From NCBI RefSeq assembly GCF_963583255.1, contig NC_084816.1, positions 11,395,100 to 11,459,099 of the forward strand: 64,000 nt of DNA, in the 5' to 3' direction. This document shows, piece by piece, positions 44,351-55,118 of this stretch. Position 1 is the stretch's first letter; the number at the start of each line of letters is the position of its first letter. Under the pieces are notes generated by a model. That model was given only the letters and a program-made list of their open reading frames with translations, was not told where the DNA came from and did no database searches. A program made the position numbers and the translations under genes. Origin of the DNA: Pyrus communis. Its lineage: Eukaryota; Streptophyta; Magnoliopsida; Rosales; Rosaceae.

Positions 44351-45907
44351 ATGGCAGCCTCCACTGTCCTATTCACAATTATTCTGCTCTTCCTCGGTCT
44401 TTCAGGTTCCTCCTCTTTTCCAATTAACCTACTTTCTTCCACCTTCATGTGTTGGGTTTCCCAGAAAGTGCAGGAAAATAAAGAAAACACAGAAAACAAG
44501 ATGGAAACTTTGAACTAAAAGTCTCAGATTTTCTTTCTGGGTCCTCTTAAAAGAAAATTTTCTCAACTGGGTCTTATATATCTCCTTTTTGGCTTTCTTG
44601 AAAGAAAAAAGAAACTTCAAATTTGAAATTTTTCTTTTTCTCCCATCTAGTTTGCTCTGTTTTCTCACCAACCAAACATAATCCAATCTTCTGTTATGTG
44701 ATCAATTTAGATTCACCACTCACTAATCTCCAGTGGGATTTTCTTAAATTCAAGTAAACATTTGACGTTAATTTCATCGAATTTGGGATCTGAATTTAAT
44801 ATCTGTTTTCACTTTTCAGATTCAAGTCTCGAAGTCCAGAGCCTGAGCTTCGGAATCAACTATGGACAAATAGCCAACAACCTCCCATCTCCGTCGCGAG
44901 TGGCCGTCCTCCTCCAGTCCCTCAACGTCAGCCGCATCAAACTTTACGATGCGGATCCGAACGTCCTCCAAGCCTTCGCGAACTCAGAGGTTGATTTCAT
45001 CATCGGCCTCGGCAACGAGTACTTGCAGAGCATGTCCACCGACCCTCTCAAAGCCCAATCCTGGATTCAGCAGCACGTGCAGCCCCATCTCCCCCAGACC
45101 AAAATCACGTGCATCAACGTCGGGAACGAAGTCCTCGGCGGCACCGACACCCAGCTGTGGTCGTACCTCCTCCCGGCAATGCAATCAGTCTACCGCGCCC
45201 TCGTGAACCTCGGCCTCTCCAAACAAGTAGCTGTCACGACCGCGCACTCGCTTACTATTTTAGGAAAATCCTACCCGCCGTCCTCGGGGAGTTTCCGACA
45301 AGATCTCGCTCAATATATCCAGCCGATCCTCAGCTTCCACTCGCAAGTTAATTCGCCTTTTTTGATAAATGCTTATCCGTACTTTGCTTACAAGGACAAT
45401 CCAGGTGAAGTTTCGATAGACTACGTGCTGTTCCAGCCTAATTCTGGTATGGTCGATTCAGTCACGAATCTCCACTACGACAACATGCTGGATGCCCAGA
45501 TTGATGCCGTTTATTCCGCCATCAAGGCGATGGGCCATTCGGACATCGAGGTCCGAATATCCGAGACCGGCTGGCCTTCCAAGGGGGATGCCAACGAGGC
45601 CGGCGCCACGCCGGAGAATGCTGGTATTTACAATGGGAATCTGATGAGGAAAATTGAAGAGAAAAAAGGGACGCCGGCGAAGCCTCAAGTTCCGATTGAC
45701 ATTTACGTTTTTGCACTGTTTAATGAGGATTTGAAGCCTGGTCCGGCATCGGAGAGAAACTATGGACTATATTATCCGAATGGTACTCAGGTTTATGATA
45801 TTGGATCCCAGGGTTATCTTCCTCAACTAATTTTTTCCGCAGACTCTAATATAAATGCAAGTAAATTTACCCTTTTGTTAATACCTCTTTTTATGATTTT
45901 GGGATGA
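44351..45907 (+). CDS. Glucan endo-1,3-beta-glucosidase (GH17), GPI-type
   Basis: Two exons: 44351-44405, then an intron (44406-44819, GT...AG with a TTTTCAG acceptor), then 44820-45907, giving 380 residues. Exon 1 encodes the hydrophobic signal peptide (MAASTVLFTIILLFLGLS). The GH17 barrel begins SFGINYGQIANNLPSP near residue 28. Catalytic Glu residues are present: NVGNEVL (about E122, acid/base) and SETGWPS (about E267, nucleophile). YVFALFNEDLKPG and RNYGLYYPNG close the barrel. The C-terminus is a hydrophobic tail (FTLLLIPLFMIL) suited to GPI attachment. There is no CBM43/X8 domain. It would hydrolyse 1,3-beta-glucan (callose) at the wall or plasmodesmata. No stops or frameshifts are visible. 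The longer open frame from 44762 only reads through intron sequence. Confidence 0.93.
44406..44819 (+). other. GH17 gene intron 1
   Basis: Donor CAG|GTTCCT and acceptor TTTTCAG|ATTC. It splits an Asp codon after the signal peptide (TCA G|AT). It is AT-rich with stops in frame, and an intron after the signal peptide is common in GH17 genes. Confidence 0.85.
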
Positions 45908-46213
45908 GTTAATTTTCTTCATTTTTTAATATAACAATATGTTTACTTTAATTTAGTACCGAAATGTCATTTGCGAGGGTCAGGAGTTCAGAAAGAAGTG
46001 AAGATAAATACTACTAAGCATTTGAAGTTAATTTTCTTGTTAATGACATCTAATGCTATATTTTTCTTTGTTTTTGCAGGCCATATCCACCTTCAATTTT
46101 CTGAGCCTTCTCATTGTGTACATATTATTATGTGCTTATTAGAGCTCATATATTCGGTGAACTTTTTAGGGGGAGGAAGACGTGCAGACAGGAGCAACAT
46201 GAAGAATTCCTGA
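45861..46213 (+). other. Possible alternative 3' exon of the GH17 gene
   Basis: A good donor (GCAA|GTAAAT at 45860/45861) and a strong acceptor (TTTGTTTTTGCAG at 46067-46079) would remove 45861-46079 and join exon 46080-46213 in frame. The result would replace the hydrophobic GPI tail with about 44 other residues ending RRADRSNMKNS. The NAS sequon at the joint is kept. Both sites are only predicted. Confidence 0.4.
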
Positions 46214-46246
46214 AGATTTTTAAGAAGCAAAAGGAATTCTAATAGG

Positions 46247-46255
46247 TTATATTAA
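46247..46255. repeat. 9-bp target duplication TTATATTAA, left
   Basis: Identical to 46376-46384. Nine bp is the Mutator-superfamily length. Confidence 0.85.
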
Positions 46256-46375
46256 GGAAATTGTTATTAGCACTTCAAAAATCCCACTTTACACTCCAAA
46301 CTTTCTATATTTGGAAACAAAAATACACTTGTGAGGAGTGTAGAATAAGATTTTTGAAGTGCCAATAACACTTCC
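46256..46375. mobile_element. Mutator-type MITE, 120 bp
   Basis: Terminal inverted repeats of about 40 bp: the left begins GGAAATTGTTATTAGCACTT and the right, inverted, begins GGAAGTGTTATTGGCACTTC. The flanks are a perfect 9-bp duplication. No coding capacity. It lies about 350 bp after the GH17 stop (40 bp after the possible exon 3), likely in or near its 3' UTR. Confidence 0.88.
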
Positions 46376-46384
46376 TTATATTAA
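46376..46384. repeat. 9-bp target duplication TTATATTAA, right
   Basis: Identical to 46247-46255. Confidence 0.85.
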
Positions 46385-49140
46385 TAGCTTTAGTTTTTCT
46401 TATACTGTATATGGACCATCACATTTATTTTCATTGATTTTCTACACTGGTGAACTAGCCAATAATCTACCATAGGATTTCAATTTTACACAATATTGCT
46501 GAATAATGGAATAAAAAGGACACATTATTGTCGCTGTATTTTTCCTTGAGATTCTGCGTCCATCCTCTCGAGTTTGATTTGATTTTCTTTCTCCGCTATC
46601 GCTTGTTTGAAAGTAAAAGAATTGAGAATGATCTATCTGTAAATCGCACTTGATATGCATGGTGGGAAATCAAATGGCATCTGTGACGCTGAGGCTGTCA
46701 AGTTCAGTCTACTTCACATATGTGCACCAAGTGGACTTTTGACGCATAAAAATAGTTTATGAAAAAAAATATCCAACTTTATGAATACAATGTCACCACA
46801 TGGATAGTTTGTTTTTACTAGCAAGAGCAAATGGTAACGCGTCCCTTTCCTTCCTTATCATAATACTTGCAATTATGCATATAAAATTATGTGTGGCTTC
46901 TGCTCATTAGCAAAAGTCCAAATTGGCTTCCATCAACCTTTTTTTGACTCTTCCTTTTGGGTTGCCTTATCTATTTTATTTTTAAAATTTGAGTTTGGAG
47001 TGTATCGTTATTAAAAACGTGTTTTTATATCGGAGATATAATAAAATAATATAATTTTTTATTATTTACATATAGACTACTTACTTTTAATATTGTCAAA
47101 GTATTGTAATAAAGTAAAACTCAACAGTTAATAATAGATGAATCGCACGATGATTGTGATAAAAAGTTGAAATGCCTCATCTCCCTTCTGTGAGTCTTCT
47201 CAACTTCTGGAATGATGAATGTTTATGGTAAAAACATCAGCTGGTCCTCTATTTTTAGAATACAAAAAAAAAAGAAAAAACAAAAACACAGCTAGTAATA
47301 AGTGTTTAAGTTGATAATATTAGTACTAAACCATGATGCGGCTTAGAGTTCGTCAATCTTTTCTAAACCTTATCAACTTTGTCTTTTGGTGTGAACTGTT
47401 ATCTGAAAAATGGCAATAGCTCTTTGTCTGCAACACGGCTCTGCATTTGTCTTCTCTTTTGGCGGCCTTTCGAGTTAGTGACTTGGGAGTTTTGAGTTTA
47501 CATGTATCAGGATGACGAAGCTTTTACTTCACACACATTATTCTGTCAAACTTTAACCAAATATTTTTTAAGCTTTGGTTTTGGATATTTCATATTATCG
47601 AGTTTCAAACTTCAATCCAACTTCGGATCGACTTGCCAATGTTATTCACGTCTAATGGATTTCATTTTATTTATAAGTAATAAGCTTTCTGATTTGACTT
47701 TTATAAGTGACAAATATTTTAACACAGAAAAACTTATAGTGCGAGTTAGCCTAAATTCTCACACTCCAATAGAATCGTATCAAAAACCTTGGATTGACTT
47801 GATTATAAATGGTCCGAGTATATTTGGGGCTTCAAGTGATTTGCAAGTGTCTACGAAAGAATAAAGAACAATTAAGGCGATTTACAATTTGAGATGAGGA
47901 GTGCTAATTTTATGGAGAAAAACTCTTTTGTAACTAATATATTGTGTCAACTGTCTCATTGGTGCAATGGATGATTATCACGTGTTTACACAGTGCACAA
48001 CTCGCTCAATAAATACTTACCACATGATGTTATAGATTACAAGATATTTTTCTCCGTTCAATTACCCCGCTAATTTCTCCATGCCTGACATTTCTTATTA
48101 TTCTTAATCAAATGATAACGATGTTCAAACAAATGTATTTATAATATAATTTATAACAAAATATAGGCACTTTCTGTACTACTTTGTGTTCAAAGATTCG
48201 TCAAGAAAGCAGGCGTAGTGAATAATCTTCTAGACGAATTCAACTTAGGAATCATGCTTTATTGTTTACTTGGTGGGTTAAAATAATTAGTATTTAGAAT
48301 TTTGTTATAAGAAAATGGAAACGACATAAAGTAAAGCAATACAAAGTGGGGGTCGTTTTCAACTTGAATTAGGACCATTATTTTGCCTTCTAGGATTCTC
48401 ATTAGCATGGCCCCCCCAACCCAAGTAGGATAAGCTTTTGGCAGATATAACCCATATAGAGGAACCCACTTGAATATATTATTAATTAGTATTCAGCGGA
48501 TATTGCTCTTATGTGTCAATTGTGACTAGTTAATTAGACACTTTTGACGGACAAGTGTATTTAACCACCACAGATTTGATGAAGTGTGGATCAATATATT
48601 ATTGTAGGTCATGTTGGGTTGCCAGTTGACAACCAAACTGGGTTTCAAGACAACTTGATCCAACCATGTCCGTGTATTAATGATGTAAATAAGAGGGTTT
48701 CATGTCATTGCTGTTAAGGAAACAGGAAACAAAATTTAGTAGAATTCTTCTAAGGTGTTCCACAGTGGATCGGAAAATTGAGTATGACACACTAATAATA
48801 TAGTAATTAACCATCGTGTTTGAAAAAATGTGAATAATTTCTATTTGTAAGTTCGATAGTTTGAGTGCAATGAGAGTGATTCTTATTTGTGAGTTCAATA
48901 TATTTGACTCATGAGTGTGATACCTATACATTAGATAACAAGAGAGAGAAAAGATGTGACGAAACAAAGAGGTTTTCCAAGGAAGTAGGATTCCAAATTC
49001 CCCTCCCCTCCCATCCATTCTATTTGAACAGTCGCAATTAAGCCACATCAACATTTTGTGTTGACTTATTTATATAGAGAGAAAGACAAAGATGAAAGTG
49101 AAAGTGGAGGGGAGGGAAGGGGTGGGGATTTAGAGAGGAG
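46385..49140. other. Gene-poor intergenic DNA
   Basis: 2.7 kb with no recognisable gene. The open frames 47502-47864 (+) and 48677-49054 (-) show no domain, and their AT-driven composition argues against coding. There is no LTR, SINE or tRNA signal. Confidence 0.55.
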
Positions 49141-49157
49141 AGAATTCTACTCCTTTT

Positions 49158-49285
49158 TTGAATACCGGGTATTCAAGTGGTACTCCACATGTCATTAATA
49201 CAAGTGGAGGAAATGATATATTTTTCTATGTCCCTCCACTCATTTAAGGCACGTGGAGTACCCGCTTAAATATTGAGCATTTTGA
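49158..49285. repeat. Short imperfect fold-back
   Basis: TTCAAGTGGTACTCCAC (about 49171) is roughly inverted by GTGGAGTACCCGCTTAA (about 49254). It is a possible small MITE, but the arms are short and no duplication is clear. Confidence 0.3.
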
Positions 49286-49394
49286 AAAATTTCTTAATCA
49301 GTCATAAAATAGAGAAAAAAAAGTTGACGAGCACCACATTTAATATATAAAACTCACCCATATCAAACTCACACTGCTGTGACTAGGGGTGGGT

Positions 49395-49968
49395 TTGTTT
49401 CAGTTCAGTTAAATTTTTTGCCAAAATCAAACCAAAATTACTATTTGGTTCGGTTTCAATTTGGTTCCTTTTTTTCTTTTCTTTTTTTTATTTATTTATT
49501 TATTTATTTTTTTTTTATAAATAAACATTTCAAATTTCAATATTAAAAAATTTTCAATGTTAACAATTCCAACACATCATAATAAAATAAACATTCCAAC
49601 TAGAATCGAAGACACTAAAAATAACCATTCGTGTTCAAATCTTCCAAAGGCTAAACTTCAAAGAATTATTCCACTTAAAATAAACATTCAAACTATAATC
49701 ATAATTTCAAATAAACACTCAAAGTTCCATGTTTTGCACACTCTTCTTCAAGTCCTGAAGCTCAGTATCTAACTGTTTCAAGTTTGAATGAGAGTTTGTT
49801 TGCTAACGCTTAGGCTGCCTAGTAGCACTTTTTCTTGAATTTCCACTTGCCATTTCTACATACAAATAAAATAAAATAAAGGAATAACATCTAATCAAAA
49901 TATTGTTTTAAAATAATCTAACAAAAATGACAATAAATAAGATACATTTCTCAACTTCACAAAACTCA
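49395..49968. other. Low-complexity region beside hAT relic
   Basis: GGGGTGGGTTTG followed by TTTGGTTCGGTTT-type words and a T-rich tract (49460-49515). This may be the non-coding 3' end of the hAT element. The ORF 49557-49772 is not convincing. Confidence 0.4.
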
Positions 49969-49969
49969 A

Positions 49970-50640
49970 TCTCCTTAATGGTTGGCTCATGATTTAATGC
50001 AATATGGATAGACCTAAGCCAATTTTGGATACATATCAAATTCTCTACCATTTTTTTGCTCAAAGAACTACGATATGAATCAATTATCCATCCACTTGTG
50101 CTAAAGGAGGATTATGAAGCAATGGTTGATACAAGAATAGCTAAACTCTCTCTTGCAAAATGTGCCAAAATATAATATTTAGGTACTCCTTTCACTCTTC
50201 ACGAATTCAATATATTAACTTTGCCTCTTGTTCTCCTTCATTAGAATTGGAAAGATACATATCCACATCATTATGTACAACCCGGGCTCTTTTTGTTTTC
50301 ATCATTTTGCTTTTTTCTTTCAACTTTATTTCGGTTTTGGTCATGCTTGATGAAGAACTCCACTTGTCATTGCGGTTTAAGAAATACCACCAGTACTTAT
50401 ACTTTGTTGTGTAACGAAAGACATATCTTCATGAATCTTGTAAAGATCAATCAACAAATCTTTCACAGTATTTGGGACAATTTCAACTTTGTGATCATCC
50501 TCACCAAATAGTATCTCAAAATAATCAACAACCTTATCCAATTTATGGTGAGGATCAAGGCACAAGTGCAACAAAAACATATTGATTCATATCCACAATT
50601 GAACCCAAATAATTGTTATGTTTTTCTTGCATCAACATGG
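49970..50640 (-). pseudogene. hAT transposase C-terminal remnant
   Basis: On the minus strand the 67-residue frame 50580-50377 reads LCLDPHHKLDKVVDYFEILF, a typical plant hAT transposase stretch (DPRxKL...). Further downstream about 50103-49985 encodes STSGWIIDSYRSSLSKKMVE and ICIQNWLR, the hAT dimerisation motif (Dimer_Tnp_hAT). A stretch between them is degraded by frameshifts. The N-terminal BED finger and catalytic residues are absent. This is a fossil of a RICESLEEPER/Ac-like element. Confidence 0.75.
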
Positions 50641-50645
50641 AAATC

Positions 50646-51260
50646 ACTACAAGAAAACATGGATTATGTGACGAATGGGTTTTGTTACATATACACTAAA
50701 ATTCATCACATATAACTAACTATATGTGATGAATTTCCAGCGTCACAAGATGCGTCCCCTATAGTTTATGTGACGAATTTTTTGTTCGTCACCTACTAGC
50801 TCTATATGTGATCCTATTTTCCTCAAACATTCCTAGCTCAAATTCCGTACTTGAAACAATATGTGACGCTTTGAGCGTCACTTATTCTTGAAATGCGTGA
50901 TGACATGCTTTCTTCACATCCTGTATTGCTTTTTCTCATTTAATTATTTTCATAATTTTTCTTGAAAATGAATCTATAAATTAAACTTTAATTTTAGTGA
51001 ACCAAGCTAATGAATAATATGAACTACATCATAATGGCAATTTATATGTCAATAGAAGTAATTTTTACATTAGTAACATGTTTAATAAACTAAACATGCA
51101 CAAAGGGAACAAATATCGTTTCGAAATAATAAACTAATGAAGAAAAAAAAAAACCCTAAAAAATCTAAACCTGGCTAGACCACGAAGACTCTTGTGCTTT
51201 TGCTACTGGTTGTTGGAGCCTGCAAGTAACATAGCCGACACAAATTTCTCATAAACCTGC
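50646..51260. mobile_element. CACTA (En/Spm) element terminus
   Basis: CACTACAAGAAAA at 50646-50658 is the classic CACTA terminal inverted repeat start. The next 260 bp contain repeated subterminal motifs of the TGTGACGAAT/ATTCGTCAC kind (near 50670, 50720, 50770, 50785, 50860, 50872), the binding-site style of En/Spm transposases. A possible terminal exon read on the minus strand (VYEKFVSAMLLAGS near 51220-51260) may belong to it. The opposite terminus was not found, so the right limit is unknown. Confidence 0.6.
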
Positions 51261-51954
51261 GGAGATACAAGAGAAAAAAATTGAGCATTATCACACATCC
51301 AACAAATAGCAAAGAAAGATATGTCAAAATTTAATTAAAAACTGAACTCGAACAAACTATTCCTAAAACAATAAGACCAATCCTCAATTTTCAAATAATG
51401 ACTAGGTAATAAAGCAAAGCAACCAAACTCATCAAGAAACTCAAAGACTAATTTCAACTAAAACTGAAACCAAGAATCCATTAAAACGAACAGCATGCAT
51501 CATCCAACTAATTCTTCATAGGAGCAAATAATAGAGAGAGAAGTTAGCCAACTAGCTATCGACCAATCACTGAAAATTACTACAAAAAAAAAATCGACCA
51601 ATCACTGAAAATTACTACCAAAAAAAAAAAAATGAAGAAATTCATTCAAGCTCATTGTAACTTTGGCAACACAAGTTCCTCGCTAGCTTGCATACAAAAG
51701 AAAAAGAAATATCAAATATCAAACCACCAGTGAAAAATAGCATAAAAGCTCCATTCCTTTTTTATGAACCTCGGTTTAATTATATGATTAGATTGCATAA
51801 TTCTAGTCCATTAGAGCATATCAATTTCGTGCCACATAAAGTAAGGTAAATAACATACAAGCATACCTTCCCTTGTGCGCAACGTAGAAGCTTTTAGAAC
51901 TAAACCCAAAGGATTCTTATACCACTCCTAAAAAACACTGAGACCTAAATTTTC
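51261..51954. other. Unassigned, possibly CACTA interior
   Basis: AT-rich. A 30-bp block (ATCGACCAATCACTGAAAAT then TACTAC) is duplicated at about 51560 and 51595. No open frame. Confidence 0.4.
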
Positions 51955-52125
51955 AATTCCCTAATGATGACTAGGTAATATAGCAAAGCAACCAAACTAA
52001 AAAACAAACTCAAATGATGACTACGTAATATAGCAAAGCAACCAAACTCAGAAACAAACTCAAATGATGACTAGGTAACAGAAAGAAACTAAAACGATGA
52101 CTAGGTAATACTAATCAGAAAAGGG
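51955..52125. repeat. Tandem repeat, about 52-bp unit
   Basis: Copies of ATGATGACTA(G/C)GTAATATAGC followed by AAAGCAACCAAACT(C/A)A at about 51965, 52015, 52065 and a shorter one at 52095. A diverged copy lies at 51395. No function apparent. Confidence 0.8.
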
Positions 52126-52284
52126 ATAACCAACCAAATATCAACCAGTAACTGAAAACTAATACCAAATATGGATCAATCAAGCATCCAAAAGGCCCCA
52201 AATGCAGAAGCCCCAGAAACAGAACTACAGTCGTTCTGTAATTGCAACAAGTTAAATATATAAATTTAACATGAAGAAGAGTAT

Positions 52285-52663
52285 AAATATATAAATTTAG
52301 ATTGGCCAGAAAAATGTCATAAGTGTAGTAAATTTGTTGCAAATAAATACTATAATACATATTCAATATTATGTGAAAAGTGTTATAGTAATAGGTTATT
52401 AGAAGTTAATTCAGTAGAATCACAAGAAAAAACTGAAATATTAGGAAACATTGTTTATAGTATAGAAAAGCCAAAAAATAGTTCCTTAATTACCATAAAT
52501 TGTGAAATAGAATTAGCAAAAGAACATAGGATACAAACAACAGTTATGATAGATACAGGGAATACAAAAAGTGTCATAAGAGAAGAATTAGTACCAGAAA
52601 AATATAGACAAAAATTAGCAAAACCAGTAAGAATAACACAATCTGATGAGAGACCAGTTTATA
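52285..52663 (+). pseudogene. Pararetrovirus Cys-rich motif and protease, 5' part
   Basis: Begins with a C-x2-C...C-x2-C motif (KCHKC and, 15 residues on, CEKC), similar to the second Cys-rich region of badnavirus-like polyproteins. The aspartic protease follows with MIDTGNTKSVI near 52550, the active-site Asp-Thr-Gly intact. The frame is open up to the Cassandra insertion at 52664 and continues at 53310. In a virus this protease would process the polyprotein. Confidence 0.7.
52659..52663. repeat. Target site duplication TTATA, left
   Basis: Matches 53305-53309 exactly. Confidence 0.9.
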
Positions 52664-52948
52664 TGTGACATCCCACATCGCCCAGAGGAGTGATCCCTAT
52701 ATGTATATTCTCATCCCTACCTAGCCCGAGGTCTTTTGGGAGCTCACTGGCTTCGGGTTCTGTAGGAACTCCGAAGTTAAGCGAGAAGGGGGCTAGAGCA
52801 ATCCCAGGATGGGTGACCCACTGGGAAGTTGCTCGTGAGTTCCCAAAAACAAAACCGTGAGGGAATGGTAAGCCCAAAACAGACAATATCGTGCTACGGT
52901 GGTGGAGCGGGTCTGGGAAGGGGTTCCACCCCGGGCAGAGATGTGACA
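52664..52948 (+). repeat. Cassandra 5' LTR
   Basis: 285 bp, same length as the 3' LTR, with few differences visible by eye. Confidence 0.95.
52733..52850 (+). ncRNA. 5S rRNA-like domain in Cassandra LTR
   Basis: Contains GAACTCCGAAGTTAAGCGAG and GGATGGGTGACC...CTGGGAAGTTGCTCGTG, closely following plant 5S rRNA including the Pol III internal control region (A box and C box). It may drive or mimic Pol III transcription. It is not a ribosomal 5S gene: the ends differ and it lies inside an LTR. Confidence 0.85.
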
Positions 52949-53019
52949 ATTTGGTATCAGAGCCTAACCCTGGTCGCGAGTGTGCCGACGAGGACGTTGG
53001 ACCCCTAAGGGGGGTGGAT

Positions 53020-53304
53020 CGTGACATCCCACACCATCCAGGGGAGTGATCCTTATATGTATATTCTCATCCCTACCTAGCACGAGGCCTTTTGGGAATT
53101 CATTGGCTTCGGGTTCCGTAGGAACTCCGAATTTAAGCAAGAAGGGGCTAGAACAATCCTAGGATGGGTGACCCACTGGGAAGTTGCTCGTGAGTTCCCA
53201 AAAATATAAACCGTGAGGGAATGGTAAGCCCAAAGCAAACAATATCGTACTATGGTGGTGGAGCGGGCCCGGGAAGGGGTTCCACCCCGGGCAGGGATGT
53301 GACA
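53020..53304 (+). repeat. Cassandra 3' LTR with second 5S-like domain
   Basis: The 5S-like domain lies at about 53089-53204. It differs from the 5' LTR at several positions, including GAATTTAAGCAAGAAGGGGC in place of GAAGTTAAGCGAGAAGGGGG. Confidence 0.93.
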
Positions 53305-53309
53305 TTATA
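53305..53309. repeat. Target site duplication TTATA, right
   Basis: Matches 52659-52663. Confidence 0.9.
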
Positions 53310-54188
53310 CTTAACACATTATATTAGTAATGAGTCTATTAAAGTAGAAAAACAACAATTTAATTTACCATTAACATTTGTTTCACCAGTAGAATCATAT
53401 CCATTCATTTTAGGTTTAAGTTTTTTGAAATTTTCACAAGGTTTTTTTATTTATGAATTCTAACATAACATTTTTCAAAAGAGGTATTACAATAACTGAC
53501 CAAAGTAATACTGTAGAAGCATATAAAAGCATAAGTATAGAAGAAGCTAGTAGTCAAGATGGTTATTATTTAGAAAACTCAAAAGAAGTTGATGAGCATA
53601 ATAATATAGAAGAGTTTGATGAAGAAATATTTGAACATGAATATCCGATTTTAGAAGAAAAAACCCGTATAGAAATATTACAGTTAGATAGACCAAAGAG
53701 TTTAGAAGAATTATTACAATTAGCAGAACAAACTAAAATTATAGGAGAAGACCCTTAGTTACATTGGAATAAAAATAAAATATTAACAAAATTAGATATA
53801 ATCAATCCAGATTTAACCATTCAGACAGCTGATATGCCTTGTAGATTATTAGATAAATAAGAGTTTGAGCAGCAAATAAAAGAGTTGTTAAATTTAAAAA
53901 TAATTAGACCTTCCAAGAATAGACATATATTAGCAGCATTTATTGTGAGAAAACATTTAGAATTAAAGAGATGTAAGGCTAGAATAGTTTATAATTACAA
54001 GAGATTAAATGATATACATATGAAGATAGTTATAAGTTACCAAATAAGGATGAGCTCATAAATAAAATTCAAGTAAATATTTTAGCAAATCTGATTGAAA
54101 ATCAGGATTTTGGCAAATACGATTAGCAGAAGAATCAATTGAGTGGACAACAATTACTTGTCCAGAAGGACATTTTGAGTGGCTTGTT
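53310..54188 (+). pseudogene. Pararetrovirus protease C-part and RT N-part
   Basis: Resumes the viral frame after Cassandra: the protease C-terminal part (ILGLSFLKF near 53420), a TAA at 53461-53463, an acidic linker (53464-53756) and a TAG near 53757. The RT fingers (near 53780-54010) carry stops near 53858 and a frame change near 54020. It corresponds to the protease-RT junction of Caulimoviridae. Not functional. Confidence 0.72.
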
Positions 54189-55111
54189 ATGCCATTTGGA
54201 CTTAAAAATGCTCCATCAATCTTTCAAAGAAAGATGGACCAAATTTTCAAGAAATATGATAAAATTGGTAGTGTTTATGTAAATGATATTTTGGTACACA
54301 GTAAAAATAGAAATGAACATAGGAAGCACTTAGAGATAATTTTACAAGACTTTATCAATAATGGAATTGTGATTAGCAAGAATAAAATAGCATTAGAAAA
54401 GCAAGATATAGAATTTATAGGAATGTATATCAAGTCAGGTACAATACAATTACAAGATCATATAGCTAAAAAGGTCTTAGAATTTCCAGATAAGTTGGAA
54501 GACAAAAAACAATTATAAGCATTTTTAGGATTGTTAAATTATGCAAGAAATTTTATCCCTGATTTAGGAAGAAAAATAGTAGTATTACACAGTAAAACTA
54601 GCAAAACTGGGCAAAAGTATTTTAATAGTGAAGATATTAAATTAATTAAAAATATAAAAGAAGAAATTATTCAACTTAAGTCATTAACATTACCATTAGA
54701 TGATAGTTACAAAATAGTTGAAACACATACTTCATCATTAGGATGGGCAGGTATACTATACTAGAAAAAACATAAGGATTCACAAAAGTCTGATGAACAA
54801 GTTTGTAGATATTCATCAGGAAAATTTAGTGATGTACAGTCAAGATTACCATCAACAGACTTAGAAATTTTAGGAATAATTAACTCACTTGAAGCATTCT
54901 CTTTATTTTTACATAATGAAGTATTTACGATTAGAACAGATTGTCAAAATATAGTTTCTCATTATAACATAATACATGCTAATAAACAAGCAGCTCGAAG
55001 ATGTGTTAATTTTGTTGATTCAATTACAGGAAATGGTTTTAAACCAATTTTTGAACATATAAAAGGTAATGACAATACACTAGCTGATATCTTATCAAGA
55101 TTAATTCTTTG
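54189..55111 (+). pseudogene. Pararetrovirus RT palm/thumb and RNase H
   Basis: Frame 54189-54518 holds the palm. The catalytic motif is YVND (54276-54287) where an active enzyme has Asp at the third position, so the polymerase is dead. A TAA at 54516-54518 precedes frame 54531-54764 (FLGLLNYARNFIPDL just before and within it). RNase H follows to 55111 with ETHTSSLGWAGIL, STDLEILGI and IRTDCQN motifs and a TAG near 54762. In a virus this copies pregenomic RNA to DNA. Here it is broken at several points. Confidence 0.8.
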
Positions 55112-55118
55112 AACATGA

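Larger units (their letters stand above)
52664..53304 (+). mobile_element. Cassandra TRIM retrotransposon, 641 bp
   Basis: Complete small element: a 285-bp LTR (52664-52948), a TGGTATCAGAGCC PBS for tRNA-iMet (52952-52964), a 55-bp interior with a polypurine AAGGGGGGTGGAT (about 53008-53019), and a 285-bp LTR (53020-53304). Ends are TGTGACATCC...GGATGTGACA, and the 3' LTR's first base is C. Each LTR holds a 5S rRNA-like domain, the defining trait of Cassandra. Perfect TTATA duplications flank it. No protein is encoded. It moves with the machinery of other LTR elements. Confidence 0.97.

Noticed and set aside
44762..44819. ATG at 44762 as start of the glucanase
   Set aside because: It lies in intron 1. 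The upstream exon at 44351 supplies a proper signal peptide and a canonical splice joins it in frame.
44949..45716. Several ORFs overlapping the GH17 exon on both strands
   Set aside because: Shadow frames of the GC-rich glucanase exon.
47502..47864. 120-residue plus ORF
   Set aside because: Biased AT-driven composition and no recognised motif or homologous neighbour.
52659..53027. Minus-strand 122-residue ORF across Cassandra
   Set aside because: Antisense shadow of the 5S-like and LTR sequence.
52733..53204. Two tandem 5S rRNA genes
   Set aside because: The 5S-like domains sit at the same place in both LTRs of a Cassandra element flanked by a target duplication. They are LTR components, not a 5S cluster.
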